The notes: generated from the sequence alone by a model not told the origin. A DNA stretch of 13,366 bases from an uncultured Collinsella sp. (GCA_900554135.1 USFU01000031.1:1-13366), one strand, 5' to 3'. Shown: positions 5,238 through 12,338, counted from the stretch's first letter. A program made the numbers and translations.

Positions 5238-6839
5238 GTGTCTGCAACCATCAAACCCTTCACCGACGAGTTCGAAGAGTATGGCCGCGATGAGTCTCGC
5301 ACATCGGGCGAGGCCTCGAGCATCTCGTTTCCGACAACGGAGGACGAGGTCCGCGCCATTTTGAAAAAGCTCCATGCCGAGCGTGTCCCGGTGACGGTTC
5401 AGGGCGCCCGGACCGGTCTTGCCGCCGGCGCCGTGCCTCATGGCGGTCACGTTCTCAATACTTCCCGCATGAATCGCTACCTAGGCATTCGCCGCGATGA
5501 GCAGGGCCGCTTTCTTTTGCGTGTGGCGCCCGGCGTCGTGCTGTCTGAGCTACGCAAGCAACTGGGCAAGAAAGCGCTGCCGACTGTCGGCTGGGACCAG
5601 GCATCGCTTGAGGCCTACGAGGAGTTCCAGGAAGCCCCCGAGCAATTCTTTCCTACCGATCCCACCGAGGCATCTGCCTGTCTGGGCGGCATGGCGGCAT
5701 GCAACGCTTCCGGCGCCCGTAGCTACGCTTACGGCCCCATGCGCCCTCACGTCACGGGCCTTCATGTCGTGCTGACCGATGGCGACCTGCTCGAGCTTCA
5801 CCGAGGCGAGGTTTTTGCACAGGGTCGTCGCCTTTCGCTCGTCACGGTGCAGGGCCGCACGCTCGAGCTCGACCTTCCCGACTACACCATGCCCAAGACC
5901 AAAAATGCTTCGGGCTATTTCGTTGCTGACGATATGGATGCCATCGATCTGTTTATCGGTGCGTGTGGCACACTCGGCGTCATCACCGAGCTCGAGATTG
6001 CCCTGCAGACGGCGCCTGCGGTCGTTTGGGGCGTGAGCTGCTTCTTTGACAGCGAAGACAAGGCCGTGTCCTTCACCGATTCCGTGCGTCCCGTCCTGTC
6101 CCACGCGGCTGCTATCGAATATTTCGATGCGGGCGCCCTGGATATCCTGCGTCGTCAGCGTGAGCAGTCGACCGCGTTCGCCTCGCTGCCGGCGCTCGAC
6201 AAAGACGCCAAGGTCTGTGTCTACGTGGAGCTCGACTGCGACGACGAAGTCCAAGCGACTGAGGAGCTGTATCACTTGGGGTGGGTACTGGAGCTTGCGG
6301 GCGGCAGCGACGATGAGACATGGGTCGCGCGCACCGAGGTCGATCGCGAGTGTCAGCGATTCTTCCGCCATGCGGTGCCCGAGAGCGTCAACATGCTCAT
6401 CGACGAGCGTCGCCGCACGGATCCCACCATCACCAAACTGGGCTCGGACATGTCGGTGCCCAACGCACGCTTGGCCGATGTCGTCGCCCTGTATCGCCGC
6501 ACGTTGGCCGAAAGTGGGCTTGAATCTGCCGCCTGGGGGCACATCGGTAACAACCATCTGCATGTGAACATTCTGCCGCGCGATGCGCAGGATTACCGCC
6601 GCGGCGGAGAGCTCTTTGCCCAGTGGGCTTCCGAGGTCACGGCCATGGGCGGCGCCGTCTCGGCCGAACACGGCGTCGGCAAGATCAAGGCGGGCTTCTT
6701 GGAGACGATGTACGGTCACGAGGCCATGGTCGAGTCGGCGCGGCTCAAGCTCCAGCTCGATCCTGCCGGGCAGCTGGGTCGCGGTAACCTGTTTTCGGAG
6801 AAGCTCTTGGATGAGCTCGTCCAGAAAGGGGGCGCGTGA
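5238..6839 (+). CDS. FAD-binding 2-hydroxyacid dehydrogenase, GlcD/lactate dehydrogenase type (Etf-linked)
   Basis: The GTG at 5238 has GGGGGAG 5 nt upstream and yields 533 aa. The N-terminal FAD-binding (PCMH/vanillyl-alcohol-oxidase type) domain shows PTTEDEVRAILKKL (32-45), QGARTGLAAGAVP (55-67) and the flavin loop CLGGMAACNASGARSYAYGP (148-167). The C-terminal substrate domain carries KLGSDMSVP (400-408), GHIGNNHLHVN (434-444) with His435, His440 and His442 as likely metal/substrate ligands, and AEHGVGK (476-482). These identify the family that oxidises D-lactate, glycolate or D-2-hydroxyglutarate. It is longer than the roughly 460-aa Etf-linked lactate dehydrogenases, with extra sequence around 120-141 and 300-370. 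The downstream etfB and etfA genes, spaced by 2 and 0 bp, say its electrons go to an electron-transfer flavoprotein. No signal peptide, so cytoplasmic. Substrate cannot be read from sequence; D-lactate is the leading guess. Confidence 0.88.
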   Translation: MSATIKPFTDEFEEYGRDESRTSGEASSISFPTTEDEVRAILKKLHAERVPVTVQGARTGLAAGAVPHGGHVLNTSRMNRYLGIRRDEQGRFLLRVAPGVVLSELRKQLGKKALPTVGWDQASLEAYEEFQEAPEQFFPTDPTEASACLGGMAACNASGARSYAYGPMRPHVTGLHVVLTDGDLLELHRGEVFAQGRRLSLVTVQGRTLELDLPDYTMPKTKNASGYFVADDMDAIDLFIGACGTLGVITELEIALQTAPAVVWGVSCFFDSEDKAVSFTDSVRPVLSHAAAIEYFDAGALDILRRQREQSTAFASLPALDKDAKVCVYVELDCDDEVQATEELYHLGWVLELAGGSDDETWVARTEVDRECQRFFRHAVPESVNMLIDERRRTDPTITKLGSDMSVPNARLADVVALYRRTLAESGLESAAWGHIGNNHLHVNILPRDAQDYRRGGELFAQWASEVTAMGGAVSAEHGVGKIKAGFLETMYGHEAMVESARLKLQLDPAGQLGRGNLFSEKLLDELVQKGGA

Positions 6840-6841
6840 AG

Positions 6842-7657
6842 ATGAGCGATTTCCATATGGTGGTGTGCGTCAAGGCGGTGCCGGGCAGCACCGAGGTCAA
6901 GATGGACCCCAAGACCAATACCATCGTGCGCGATGGCAAGCAGGCGGTCATTAATCCCTTTGACGCGAGCGCTTTGGAATGCGCGTTGGCACTGAAGGAC
7001 GACTTTATCGGCTTTGGCATGGACGTGCGCGTAACGGTGGTGTCGATGGGCATCCCCGCGACCGAATCGCTATTGCGCGACTGCATCGCCCGAGGCGCCG
7101 ATGACGCACTGCTGCTAACCGACCGCGCCTTTGCAGGTGCCGATACCCTGGCAACTACCTATGCCCTCAAGTGCGGCATCGAGGCGCTCGACGAGGACTT
7201 CGACCTGCTCATCTGCGGCAAGATGGCGGTGGACGGCGATACGGCCCAGATTGGTCCCGAGCTTGCCGGTGCCTTTGAGATTCCCTGCGTGACCGACGTG
7301 AGCTGCGTGCAGAGTGCGGGCTTTACGACCTGTGGTTCACTGGCGCTTGTTCACGGCTGCGATGCCGGCGAGGAGACGGTCTATCTTGAGATGCCGTGCG
7401 CGATGACGACCGCCAAGGAGATTGGCCAACTGCGCATGCCGAGCATTGCCGGCATTCGTGCGGCCGAGGAGGCGGACGTGCGCATGGTCAACGCTGCCGA
7501 CGTGAACGCCGACCCTGCGCGCTGCGGCCTTGCCGGCTCGCCGACGCAGGTCGTGCGCTCGTTTGTGCCCGACCGCGACCAAACGTGCGAGGCCGTTGAG
7601 GGCACGGCGTCCGAGCAGGCGGCAAAACTTGCCAAGATTATCGAGGGGATGGCATAG
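6842..7657 (+). CDS. etfB: Electron transfer flavoprotein subunit beta
   Basis: The protein is 271 aa from the ATG at 6842, 2 bp after the dehydrogenase stop and about 9 nt from AAAGGGGG. A GTG at 6836 overlapping the stop as GTGA is the alternative (273 aa). Family landmarks are VVCVKAVPG near the N-terminus, INPFDASALECALAL (about 36-50), a GADDALLLTDRAFAGADTLATTYAL stretch (about 87-111, key residues DR, AGADT) and LLICGKMAVDGDTAQIGPELAG (about 121-142, key residues CGK, DGDTAQ, GPELA). The last is the ETF-beta nucleotide-binding signature. The DR-x-F-AGADT-x-AT pattern is typical of the FixA/bifurcating branch, whose beta subunit holds the bifurcating FAD and binds NAD(H). It pairs with the EtfA encoded immediately downstream and receives electrons from, or passes them to, the dehydrogenase encoded upstream. 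Confidence 0.93.
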   Translation: MSDFHMVVCVKAVPGSTEVKMDPKTNTIVRDGKQAVINPFDASALECALALKDDFIGFGMDVRVTVVSMGIPATESLLRDCIARGADDALLLTDRAFAGADTLATTYALKCGIEALDEDFDLLICGKMAVDGDTAQIGPELAGAFEIPCVTDVSCVQSAGFTTCGSLALVHGCDAGEETVYLEMPCAMTTAKEIGQLRMPSIAGIRAAEEADVRMVNAADVNADPARCGLAGSPTQVVRSFVPDRDQTCEAVEGTASEQAAKLAKIIEGMA

Positions 7658-8863
7658 ATGAGCGGACTGATTATCGATAGCGAAGCCTGTATCGGCTGCG
7701 GTCGCTGCGTTCGCGCCTGTGCCTCGGGTGGCATCGTAGTGGAGGGCGAGCGGCCCAACCGTTGCGCACGCGTAACCGACGGCTGCATCCTATGCGGCGG
7801 GTGCGTCGATGCCTGCCCCGTTAATGCTATCTCGATCGAGCGTGACGAGGCCGCCGGTGCGGCAGACCTTGACGCATATCGAGACATTTGGGTCTTCGTG
7901 CAGACTGACGAGCACGACGCCGTGACTCCCGTTGCCTATGAGCTTATGGGCAAGGGCCGCGAACTTGCCGATGCACGCGGCTGTCGCCTAGTGGCGCTGG
8001 TCGGCATGGGCCCCGAGGGCTCTCTCGGGAATCTGGAGCATCTGGTTTGCGCCGGTGCGGACGAAGTTCTGGTCTGTCGTGACGAGCGCCTGCGTCAGAA
8101 CGACGCGGAGGTCTATGCTCGCCTCATCTGCGATTTGGTAGCCGAGCACAAGCCCGAAGCCATTCTGTACGGTGCGACCGCCTTTGGCCGCGAGCTGGCG
8201 CCTGGCGTTGCCGTGCGCCTGAAGACGGGCCTTACGGCTGACTGCACCGTGCTTTCGATGGATACGGAGACGGGCCTGCTGCAGCAGACGCGCCCGGCGT
8301 TTGGCGGCAACTTGATGGCCACCATCGTCTGCCCCAATCATCGTCCCCAGATGGCAACGGTGCGTCCCGGCATCTTTAAGGCGCCCGACTTTGACTATAG
8401 CCGCTCCGGCACGATCACCCAGATATCACTTGCGGATGATGCTAAGGCTCGTGTCGAGATCTCGATTCCCGCCGAGGAGTGGGGGCCGCAGGCTTCGATC
8501 GCCGATGCCGAGCGCCTGGTCGTGGTGGGCCGCGGCATTGGTTCCAAGAAAAACCTGCCGCTGATGCGAAGGCTCGCCGAGGCTCTGGGAGCCGAGCTTG
8601 GCTGCACGCGACCTGTCGTGGAGGCCGGCTGGTTGGAGTATCGCCATCAGATTGGCCAGACGGGCGTATCGGTTTCGCCCAAGCTTCTCCTGAGTATCGG
8701 TGTTTCGGGCGCCATCCAGCATCTTGCCGGCATCGGTGGGGCGGAGTGTATTATCGCCATCAACGAGGACCCGGATGCCCCCATCTTTGGTACTGCCCAG
8801 TACAAGGTTGTCGGCGATGCCGTCGAGGTCGTCGAGGAGCTGCTGGCCCAGCTTGAGCGCTAG
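7658..8863 (+). CDS. etfA: Electron transfer flavoprotein subunit alpha with N-terminal 2x[4Fe-4S] ferredoxin domain
   Basis: The ATG at 7658 directly abuts the etfB stop. Residues 1-60 are a bacterial ferredoxin domain with two CxxCxxCxxxC motifs: Cys11/14/17/21 and Cys43/46/49/53. The second is followed by the usual Pro; the first has Ala22. Residues from about 75 form the ETF-alpha N-terminal domain (IWVFVQTDE onward). The C-terminal FAD domain is clear: VVVGRGIGSKKNLPL (287-301), HQIGQTGVSVSPKLLLSIGV (about 330-350), SGAIQH and INEDPDAPIF. At 401 aa it has the length expected for a ferredoxin-fused EtfA. Fused EtfAs of this kind occur in Acetobacterium LctC and CarE, where the clusters are proposed to pass electrons from or to ferredoxin. 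The whole chain is intact. Its TAG stop overlaps the stop of the convergent HD gene. Confidence 0.94.
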   Translation: MSGLIIDSEACIGCGRCVRACASGGIVVEGERPNRCARVTDGCILCGGCVDACPVNAISIERDEAAGAADLDAYRDIWVFVQTDEHDAVTPVAYELMGKGRELADARGCRLVALVGMGPEGSLGNLEHLVCAGADEVLVCRDERLRQNDAEVYARLICDLVAEHKPEAILYGATAFGRELAPGVAVRLKTGLTADCTVLSMDTETGLLQQTRPAFGGNLMATIVCPNHRPQMATVRPGIFKAPDFDYSRSGTITQISLADDAKARVEISIPAEEWGPQASIADAERLVVVGRGIGSKKNLPLMRRLAEALGAELGCTRPVVEAGWLEYRHQIGQTGVSVSPKLLLSIGVSGAIQHLAGIGGAECIIAINEDPDAPIFGTAQYKVVGDAVEVVEELLAQLER

Positions 8864-9672
8864 GCGCGCGCCAGCCAGCCGCGCATCTCGTCCTTAAGAC
8901 GGCTCCAGGTTGCCTGTGTGGCGGGGTCGGTAAAGGGCTGTGTAATACCAAAGGGCGCGTCGAGTAGGCGGTAGATATCGCCCTGCTCGCGCGCCAGCGC
9001 GCGGCTCGCCGGATAGACGAGCTCAAACATAAAGCAGATGAGTCCCACCAGGTAGTCTGCGGACTCGTCGCGCTCGTCGCGCGCGACGCAGCGGTGTTCG
9101 TCAAAGGCGGCAAGCGTCGGTGCCGAGAAGTGGCTGGCGAGGAACGTGTTCTCATCCACCTTGAGGATGGTATCGACGGCGCTGTCGGCGATGGTGCGCA
9201 TAATGTCGATCTTGTCGCCGTCGCGCACGATATCGCAGAAGTGTCGTGTACGCTCGTCGAGTTGTGCCGGCAGGCGAAAGTCGCTGTGATAGGCGATGCT
9301 CGCGCGGATGAGCTCGTCGTGCTCTTCGGCCTCGATAAAATCTCGGATGCTTGTTGTGGCAGGCGCGTCGTCGGGGCTCTCGCCAAAGAGAACCTCGACG
9401 CCCAACGCCGCATGGCTCATGCTCTCGGCATCCTTAAACGTGTCCCAGCGTCGCAGCTGCTCAAAGCGGCCTATATCGTGCAGCAGGCCGCAAAGCCAGG
9501 CCAGGTCAATATCCTCTGTCGACCAGCCCTGCTCACGCGCCACGGCATCACATGCCTCGGCAACGTGGTACGTATGCTCGATTTTGAGTGCGATGCGCGG
9601 ATTGGCGGCATCGTAAGCATCGGTATAGCGTTTGAAGGCCGCGGTCGCCCGGCCCCGATCGATAGCTGTCAT
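8860..9672 (-). CDS. HD-domain phosphohydrolase-like protein (270 aa)
   Basis: The ATG at 9672 has AGGAAG about 6 nt upstream. HD-domain metal ligands are visible: His33 (IEHTYHVAEAC), His65-Asp66 (CGLLHDIGRF), His87 (SMSHAALGVEVLF), His129 (ASIAYHSDF) and Asp151/153 (VRDGDKIDI). The order and spacing fit a one-domain HD metal-dependent phosphohydrolase of the YedJ/uncharacterised HD type. No RelA/SpoT synthetase or sensory domain is attached. Cytoplasmic; no signal or membrane segment. The substrate is not predictable and could be a nucleotide or a cyclic dinucleotide. The diguanylate cyclase 1.4 kb away gives no proof of a link. It is convergent with etfA, overlapping by 4 bp. Confidence 0.85.
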   Translation of the reverse strand: MTAIDRGRATAAFKRYTDAYDAANPRIALKIEHTYHVAEACDAVAREQGWSTEDIDLAWLCGLLHDIGRFEQLRRWDTFKDAESMSHAALGVEVLFGESPDDAPATTSIRDFIEAEEHDELIRASIAYHSDFRLPAQLDERTRHFCDIVRDGDKIDIMRTIADSAVDTILKVDENTFLASHFSAPTLAAFDEHRCVARDERDESADYLVGLICFMFELVYPASRALAREQGDIYRLLDAPFGITQPFTDPATQATWSRLKDEMRGWLARA

Positions 9673-9712
9673 AATGACTTCCTAAAAAGCTGTGTCTTTC
9701 GATCCGGTGGCA

Positions 9713-9718
9713 ATTGTA
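9713..9718 (-). promoter_or_regulatory. Candidate -10 element of the HD-domain gene
   Basis: TACAAT on the minus strand (9718-9713) matches the -10 consensus at 5 of 6 positions. It predicts a start near 9706 and a leader of about 34 nt. The best -35 partner, CCGACA, is at a short 15-bp spacing, so the assignment is tentative. Confidence 0.35.
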
Positions 9719-9808
9719 GGTGAACTCGGTTGCTGTCGGGCGATGATTCTGCCATGTCGTTGCCTGACCCAACGAATCGAATTTCTCACCGAGCCGGTCT
9801 GCTTCTTC

Positions 9809-9841
9809 TGGTACCATGGTCAAACTTTACTGTAGCAAAGT
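9809..9841. promoter_or_regulatory. Cluster of palindromes upstream of the KDG permease gene (candidate operators)
   Basis: Three palindromes lie within 33 bp: TGGTACCA (9809-9816), ACCATGGT (9813-9820, overlapping the first) and an 18-bp imperfect palindrome ACTTT-A-CT-GT-AG-C-AAAGT (9824-9841, 7 of 9 pairs). They are 44-76 bp upstream of the ATG at 9885, where a repressor or activator would act. TGGT/ACCA half-sites are typical of GntR/FadR-family regulators. No good promoter hexamers could be assigned with confidence. Confidence 0.35.
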
Positions 9842-9884
9842 GTGACGTGGGCTTTTGTTCTGCGTCAGCGGAAATGGGGGTTTC

Positions 9885-10907
9885 ATGGCACAGGAAGCGA
9901 CCGCCAACGAGCAAAAGAAATTTAAGGTACCGCGCATCCCGGGTGACATCATGATCTATCCGATGATCGTTGGCCTTTTGCTCAACACTTTCTGCCCGCA
10001 GGTCTTTGAGATCGGTGGCTTCTTTACCGCCGCCTGCCGCGGCGGTTCCAATACCATCGTCGCTGCGATCCTGCTCTTCGTGGGTGCCGGCATTAGCTTT
10101 AAGTCCACGCCGGGCGCTATCAAGACTGGCATCGTCGTGTTGATTCCCAAGCTTGTTGTTGCGGCGGCCCTTGGCTTGGGTGTGGCATATTTCTTTAACG
10201 ACAACTTCCTGGGCCTGAGCTCCGTGTCCATCATCGGCGGCATCACGTTTTGCAACATGGCGCTCTACACGGGCATCATGGGCGAGTTCGGCGATGAGTC
10301 CGAGCAGGGCGCCGTCGGTATCCTGTTCTTTACGGCCGGCCCCGCCGTCACGATGATCATCCTCGGTGTCTCGGGTCTCGCCAACATCCCCGTCGGCACC
10401 ATCATCGGATCCATCCTGCCGCTTGTTATCGGCATGGTTCTGGGCAACTTGTTCCCGTTTATCAAGAACCTGCTGGTCCCCGGCGCCAATCCCGCGATCG
10501 CTGTCATCGGTTTTCAGCTCGGTGCGTCCATGAGCCTTTCGAGCTTTATCACCGGCGGCATCTCGGGCATCCTGCTGGGCCTCATCACGCTCTTTATCGT
10601 CGGTCCCATTACCTTTGCCTTCGAGCGCCTGTGCGGCGGCAACGGTAAGGCGGCTGTGGCATGCTCCACCATTGCCGGCACGGCTATGACCACGCCGGTT
10701 GCCCTCGCCGAGGTCGCGCCGCGCTATGCCGAGCTTGCGCCCACCGCGTATGCGCAGATCGCCACCGCCGTCATCATCACGGCAATCATGGCCCCGATTC
10801 TGACCGGCTGGGTCGATAAGAAGTTCTGCCACGGCAAAGAGGATCTGTCGCCCGCCGGTGTCGAGGCCATCGAGGAGGCTGTCGCAACCGATATCGACGG
10901 TGAGTAA
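9885..10907 (+). CDS. kdgT: 2-keto-3-deoxygluconate permease
   Basis: The ATG at 9885 is preceded by GGGGG at 4 nt and gives 340 aa, close to the 327 aa of E. coli KdgT. An upstream in-frame TTG at 9855 has no ribosome site. The chain begins hydrophilic (MAQEATANEQKKF), then VPRIPGDIMIYPMIVGLLLN, followed by about ten hydrophobic helices. Family-typical segments include GAGISFKSTPGAIKTGIVV (67-85), IIGGITFCNMALYTGIMGEF (116-135), and the Gly-rich AGTAMTTPVALAEVAP (264-279). The family imports 2-keto-3-deoxygluconate, a breakdown product of pectin and other uronates, with protons. Imported KDG would be phosphorylated and cleaved by KdgK/KdgA, neither of which is in the window. It is a single-gene unit flanked by the divergent HD gene and a likely terminator. 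Confidence 0.93.
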   Translation: MAQEATANEQKKFKVPRIPGDIMIYPMIVGLLLNTFCPQVFEIGGFFTAACRGGSNTIVAAILLFVGAGISFKSTPGAIKTGIVVLIPKLVVAAALGLGVAYFFNDNFLGLSSVSIIGGITFCNMALYTGIMGEFGDESEQGAVGILFFTAGPAVTMIILGVSGLANIPVGTIIGSILPLVIGMVLGNLFPFIKNLLVPGANPAIAVIGFQLGASMSLSSFITGGISGILLGLITLFIVGPITFAFERLCGGNGKAAVACSTIAGTAMTTPVALAEVAPRYAELAPTAYAQIATAVIITAIMAPILTGWVDKKFCHGKEDLSPAGVEAIEEAVATDIDGE

Positions 10908-10930
10908 CGGCCATTGCCGATAATAGATTC

Positions 10931-10952
10931 CGGCGTGCAATTCGCGCCGTTT
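10931..10952 (+). terminator. Probable intrinsic terminator of kdgT
   Basis: CGGCGTG (10931-10937) and CGCGCCG (10943-10949) form a 7-bp stem including one G-U pair, with a CAATT loop, followed by only TTT (10950-10952). It starts 24 bp past the kdgT stop. The short U-tract makes termination perhaps inefficient. Confidence 0.45.
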
Positions 10953-10996
10953 GAGCGCCCGAACGAAAGCTGTCTTGCAGCGACGTTCGGGCGCTC
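10953..10996. repeat. Long perfect inverted repeat overlapping the diguanylate cyclase promoter
   Basis: GAGCGCCCGAACG (10953-10965) is an exact inverted copy of CGTTCGGGCGCTC (10984-10996), with an 18-nt loop that itself contains GCTG/CAGC arms (10969-10972, 10978-10981). No U-tract follows on either strand. Its right arm lies between the putative -35 and -10 of the next gene. It could be a second kdgT 3' hairpin, a cruciform-type operator, or both. Confidence 0.5.
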
Positions 10997-11005
10997 TGCT
11001 ATGAT
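10975..11005 (+). promoter_or_regulatory. Extended -10 promoter of the diguanylate cyclase gene
   Basis: TATGAT (11000-11005) preceded by TG at 10997-10998 forms a near-perfect extended -10. TTGCAG (10975-10980) is a weak -35 at 19 bp. Transcription would begin near 11012, giving a leader of about 82 nt to the GTG at 11094. Confidence 0.5.
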
Positions 11006-11012
11006 TCCCCTT

Positions 11013-11031
11013 ACCCCTGCGGAGTAGGGGT
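11013..11031 (+). repeat. Hairpin at the 5' end of the diguanylate cyclase leader
   Basis: ACCCCT (11013-11018) and AGGGGT (11026-11031) form a 6-bp stem with a 7-nt loop right at the predicted transcription start. It may stabilise the 5' end of the mRNA or be a DNA-binding site. I see no match to a known c-di-GMP riboswitch. Confidence 0.35.
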
Positions 11032-11093
11032 GTTTATTGCCCAGACACGAATCGGGCGATTCTGGCCACTTGGATATTGAAGGGGGGCGTCTA

Positions 11094-12236
11094 GTGGTTA
11101 AGGCACTCAAGATCGAGATATTCCTGCTATGCATGATTGTTCTTATCGGGCTTGCCGCGCGAAGTCGTCGCTCCTTGTTCTCGAGTACCCAGCAGCTCTT
11201 GTTTAGCATGCTCGGCTACACCTCTGCTGCCTACATTTTCTTCGATATGATCTGGACGCTCTCGGACGGCGTGAGCACTCCTGTAGGCATCACGGCCAAC
11301 TGGATTTCCAACGCGGTCTCGTTTTCGCTGTTCGCCATCGCGTGCCTCATTTGGTTTTTCTATTCCGAGACAGTGCAGGGCTCTCGCCTTTTGACCGCGC
11401 GCTATAGGGTTGCGATCGTGACGTTGCCAACCGTATTGGTGGTCGTGCTGGCATTTACCAGCTACTGGACGCACGCTATGTTCTATATCGATGCGCAGGG
11501 CGTATATCGTCGCGGAGCGCTTTATATGATTCAACCTATTGTTAGCTACTGCTACATCATATATACGTCCTTGCATGCCTTTATTCAGGCTCGAAAAGTC
11601 GAAAGCCTGCAAACGAAGGCCATTTATCGCACCCTCGCCTTTTTTGTGGTTCCGGCTCTGGTGGGCGGTACCTTCCAGGTTTTGTTTTCGGTACCGGGCC
11701 TTTGTGTCGGTATAACGCTGAGCATCCTGCTGCTCTACATCATCTATCAGGAGCAGCTGATCTCGACCGACCCGTTGACTGGCCTCAACAATCGCAACCG
11801 TTTTGAGACCTATATGCTGTCGCTCTTTTCAAATGTGGATCAGGCCGAAGATGTATATCTGCTTATGATGGACGCTGACGGCTTTAAGCAGATTAACGAT
11901 CGCTATGGACATGTGGAGGGTGACCATGCTCTTCAGGTCATCTCCGCTGCGCTCAAGGAAGTCTGCTCGGCGTCTGGTGGCTTTATCGCACGTTATGGCG
12001 GCGATGAGTTCGTGGTGCTTCAAAAGGCGACGGCGGAGCGGGACATCATGGACCTGTGTTCGGCGATTAACGACGAGCTCGCTCGTGCCGAGGTGCCGTA
12101 TGCATTGCGGATGTCCATCGGTTACGCGCGGGTCGGCGATAGTGTTGATACCTGGCAAGACTTACTTCGCGCTGCCGATGCGGAGCTCTACCGCGTCAAG
12201 GCCGAGAAAAAGAAAGCCGGCGTCCAGATACGCTAG
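11094..12236 (+). CDS. Membrane-bound GGDEF diguanylate cyclase (7 TM + GGDEF)
   Basis: The GTG at 11094 has AAGGGGGG about 6 nt upstream, giving 380 aa; a TTG 57 bp earlier lacks a ribosome site. About seven hydrophobic helices occupy residues 3-218, with a short outside-type loop YIDAQGVYRRG near 131-141. The catalytic domain starts at STDPLTGLNNRNRFE (224-238), has the metal-binding MDADGFKQINDRYGH (259-273) and an intact RYGGDEF (300-306), so it should make c-di-GMP from two GTP. The product-inhibition RxxD motif normally just before the signature is missing: the residues there are ASGGFIAR. The protein ends soon after AEKKKAG with no EAL domain. The membrane part may sense a ligand but matches no named sensor that I recognise. 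Monocistronic. Confidence 0.9.
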   Translation: MVKALKIEIFLLCMIVLIGLAARSRRSLFSSTQQLLFSMLGYTSAAYIFFDMIWTLSDGVSTPVGITANWISNAVSFSLFAIACLIWFFYSETVQGSRLLTARYRVAIVTLPTVLVVVLAFTSYWTHAMFYIDAQGVYRRGALYMIQPIVSYCYIIYTSLHAFIQARKVESLQTKAIYRTLAFFVVPALVGGTFQVLFSVPGLCVGITLSILLLYIIYQEQLISTDPLTGLNNRNRFETYMLSLFSNVDQAEDVYLLMMDADGFKQINDRYGHVEGDHALQVISAALKEVCSASGGFIARYGGDEFVVLQKATAERDIMDLCSAINDELARAEVPYALRMSIGYARVGDSVDTWQDLLRAADAELYRVKAEKKKAGVQIR

Positions 12237-12271
12237 AAAAAAGGGGCGCACGCTGGCGTGCGTGGCGCCCC
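12237..12271 (-). terminator. Intrinsic terminator of the EamA transporter gene (possibly bidirectional)
   Basis: GGGGCGC (12243-12249) pairs with GCGCCCC (12265-12271), with an inner GCACG/CGTGC option. Read on the minus strand it is followed by six U (12242-12237), so it best terminates transcripts coming from the transporter gene. On the plus strand it begins 6 bp past the diguanylate cyclase stop but has no U-tract, so it would be weaker in that direction. Confidence 0.75.
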
Positions 12272-12338
12272 TCAGCTCATCGATGTACTCCATTAAACTA
12301 AAGTATGTGAATCCCTCCTGCTAAATAAGGGCAGTTCG

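Noticed and set aside
4955..5359. 134-codon minus-strand frame spanning the divergent intergenic region
   Set aside because: Its first part lies antisense to the start of the dehydrogenase, no ribosome site precedes it, and its composition is not protein-like.
5550..6719. 389-codon open frame antisense to the FAD dehydrogenase
   Set aside because: It mirrors a clearly real gene on the plus strand, has no recognisable domain or ribosome site, and such antisense frames are common in high-GC DNA.
9809..9841. Enterobacterial KdgR operator at kdgT
   Set aside because: The sequence does not contain the TGAAA-n-TTTCA type pattern; any regulator here must recognise something else.
9786..10940. 384-codon open frame antisense to kdgT
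   Set aside because: The product is a low-complexity Asp/Arg/Gly-rich chain, the usual mirror of a membrane protein gene; kdgT on the other strand is unmistakable.
10931..11093. c-di-GMP riboswitch in the cyclase leader
   Set aside because: The hairpins at 10953-10996 and 11013-11031 lack the conserved GEMM-type core arrangement, and most of the first lies upstream of the predicted transcript start.
12237..12293. Short minus-strand frame starting ATG at 12293, with an AGGAGGG about 20 nt upstream
   Set aside because: The ribosome-like site is too far from the ATG, and the frame runs through the transporter terminator into sequence antisense to the cyclase gene.
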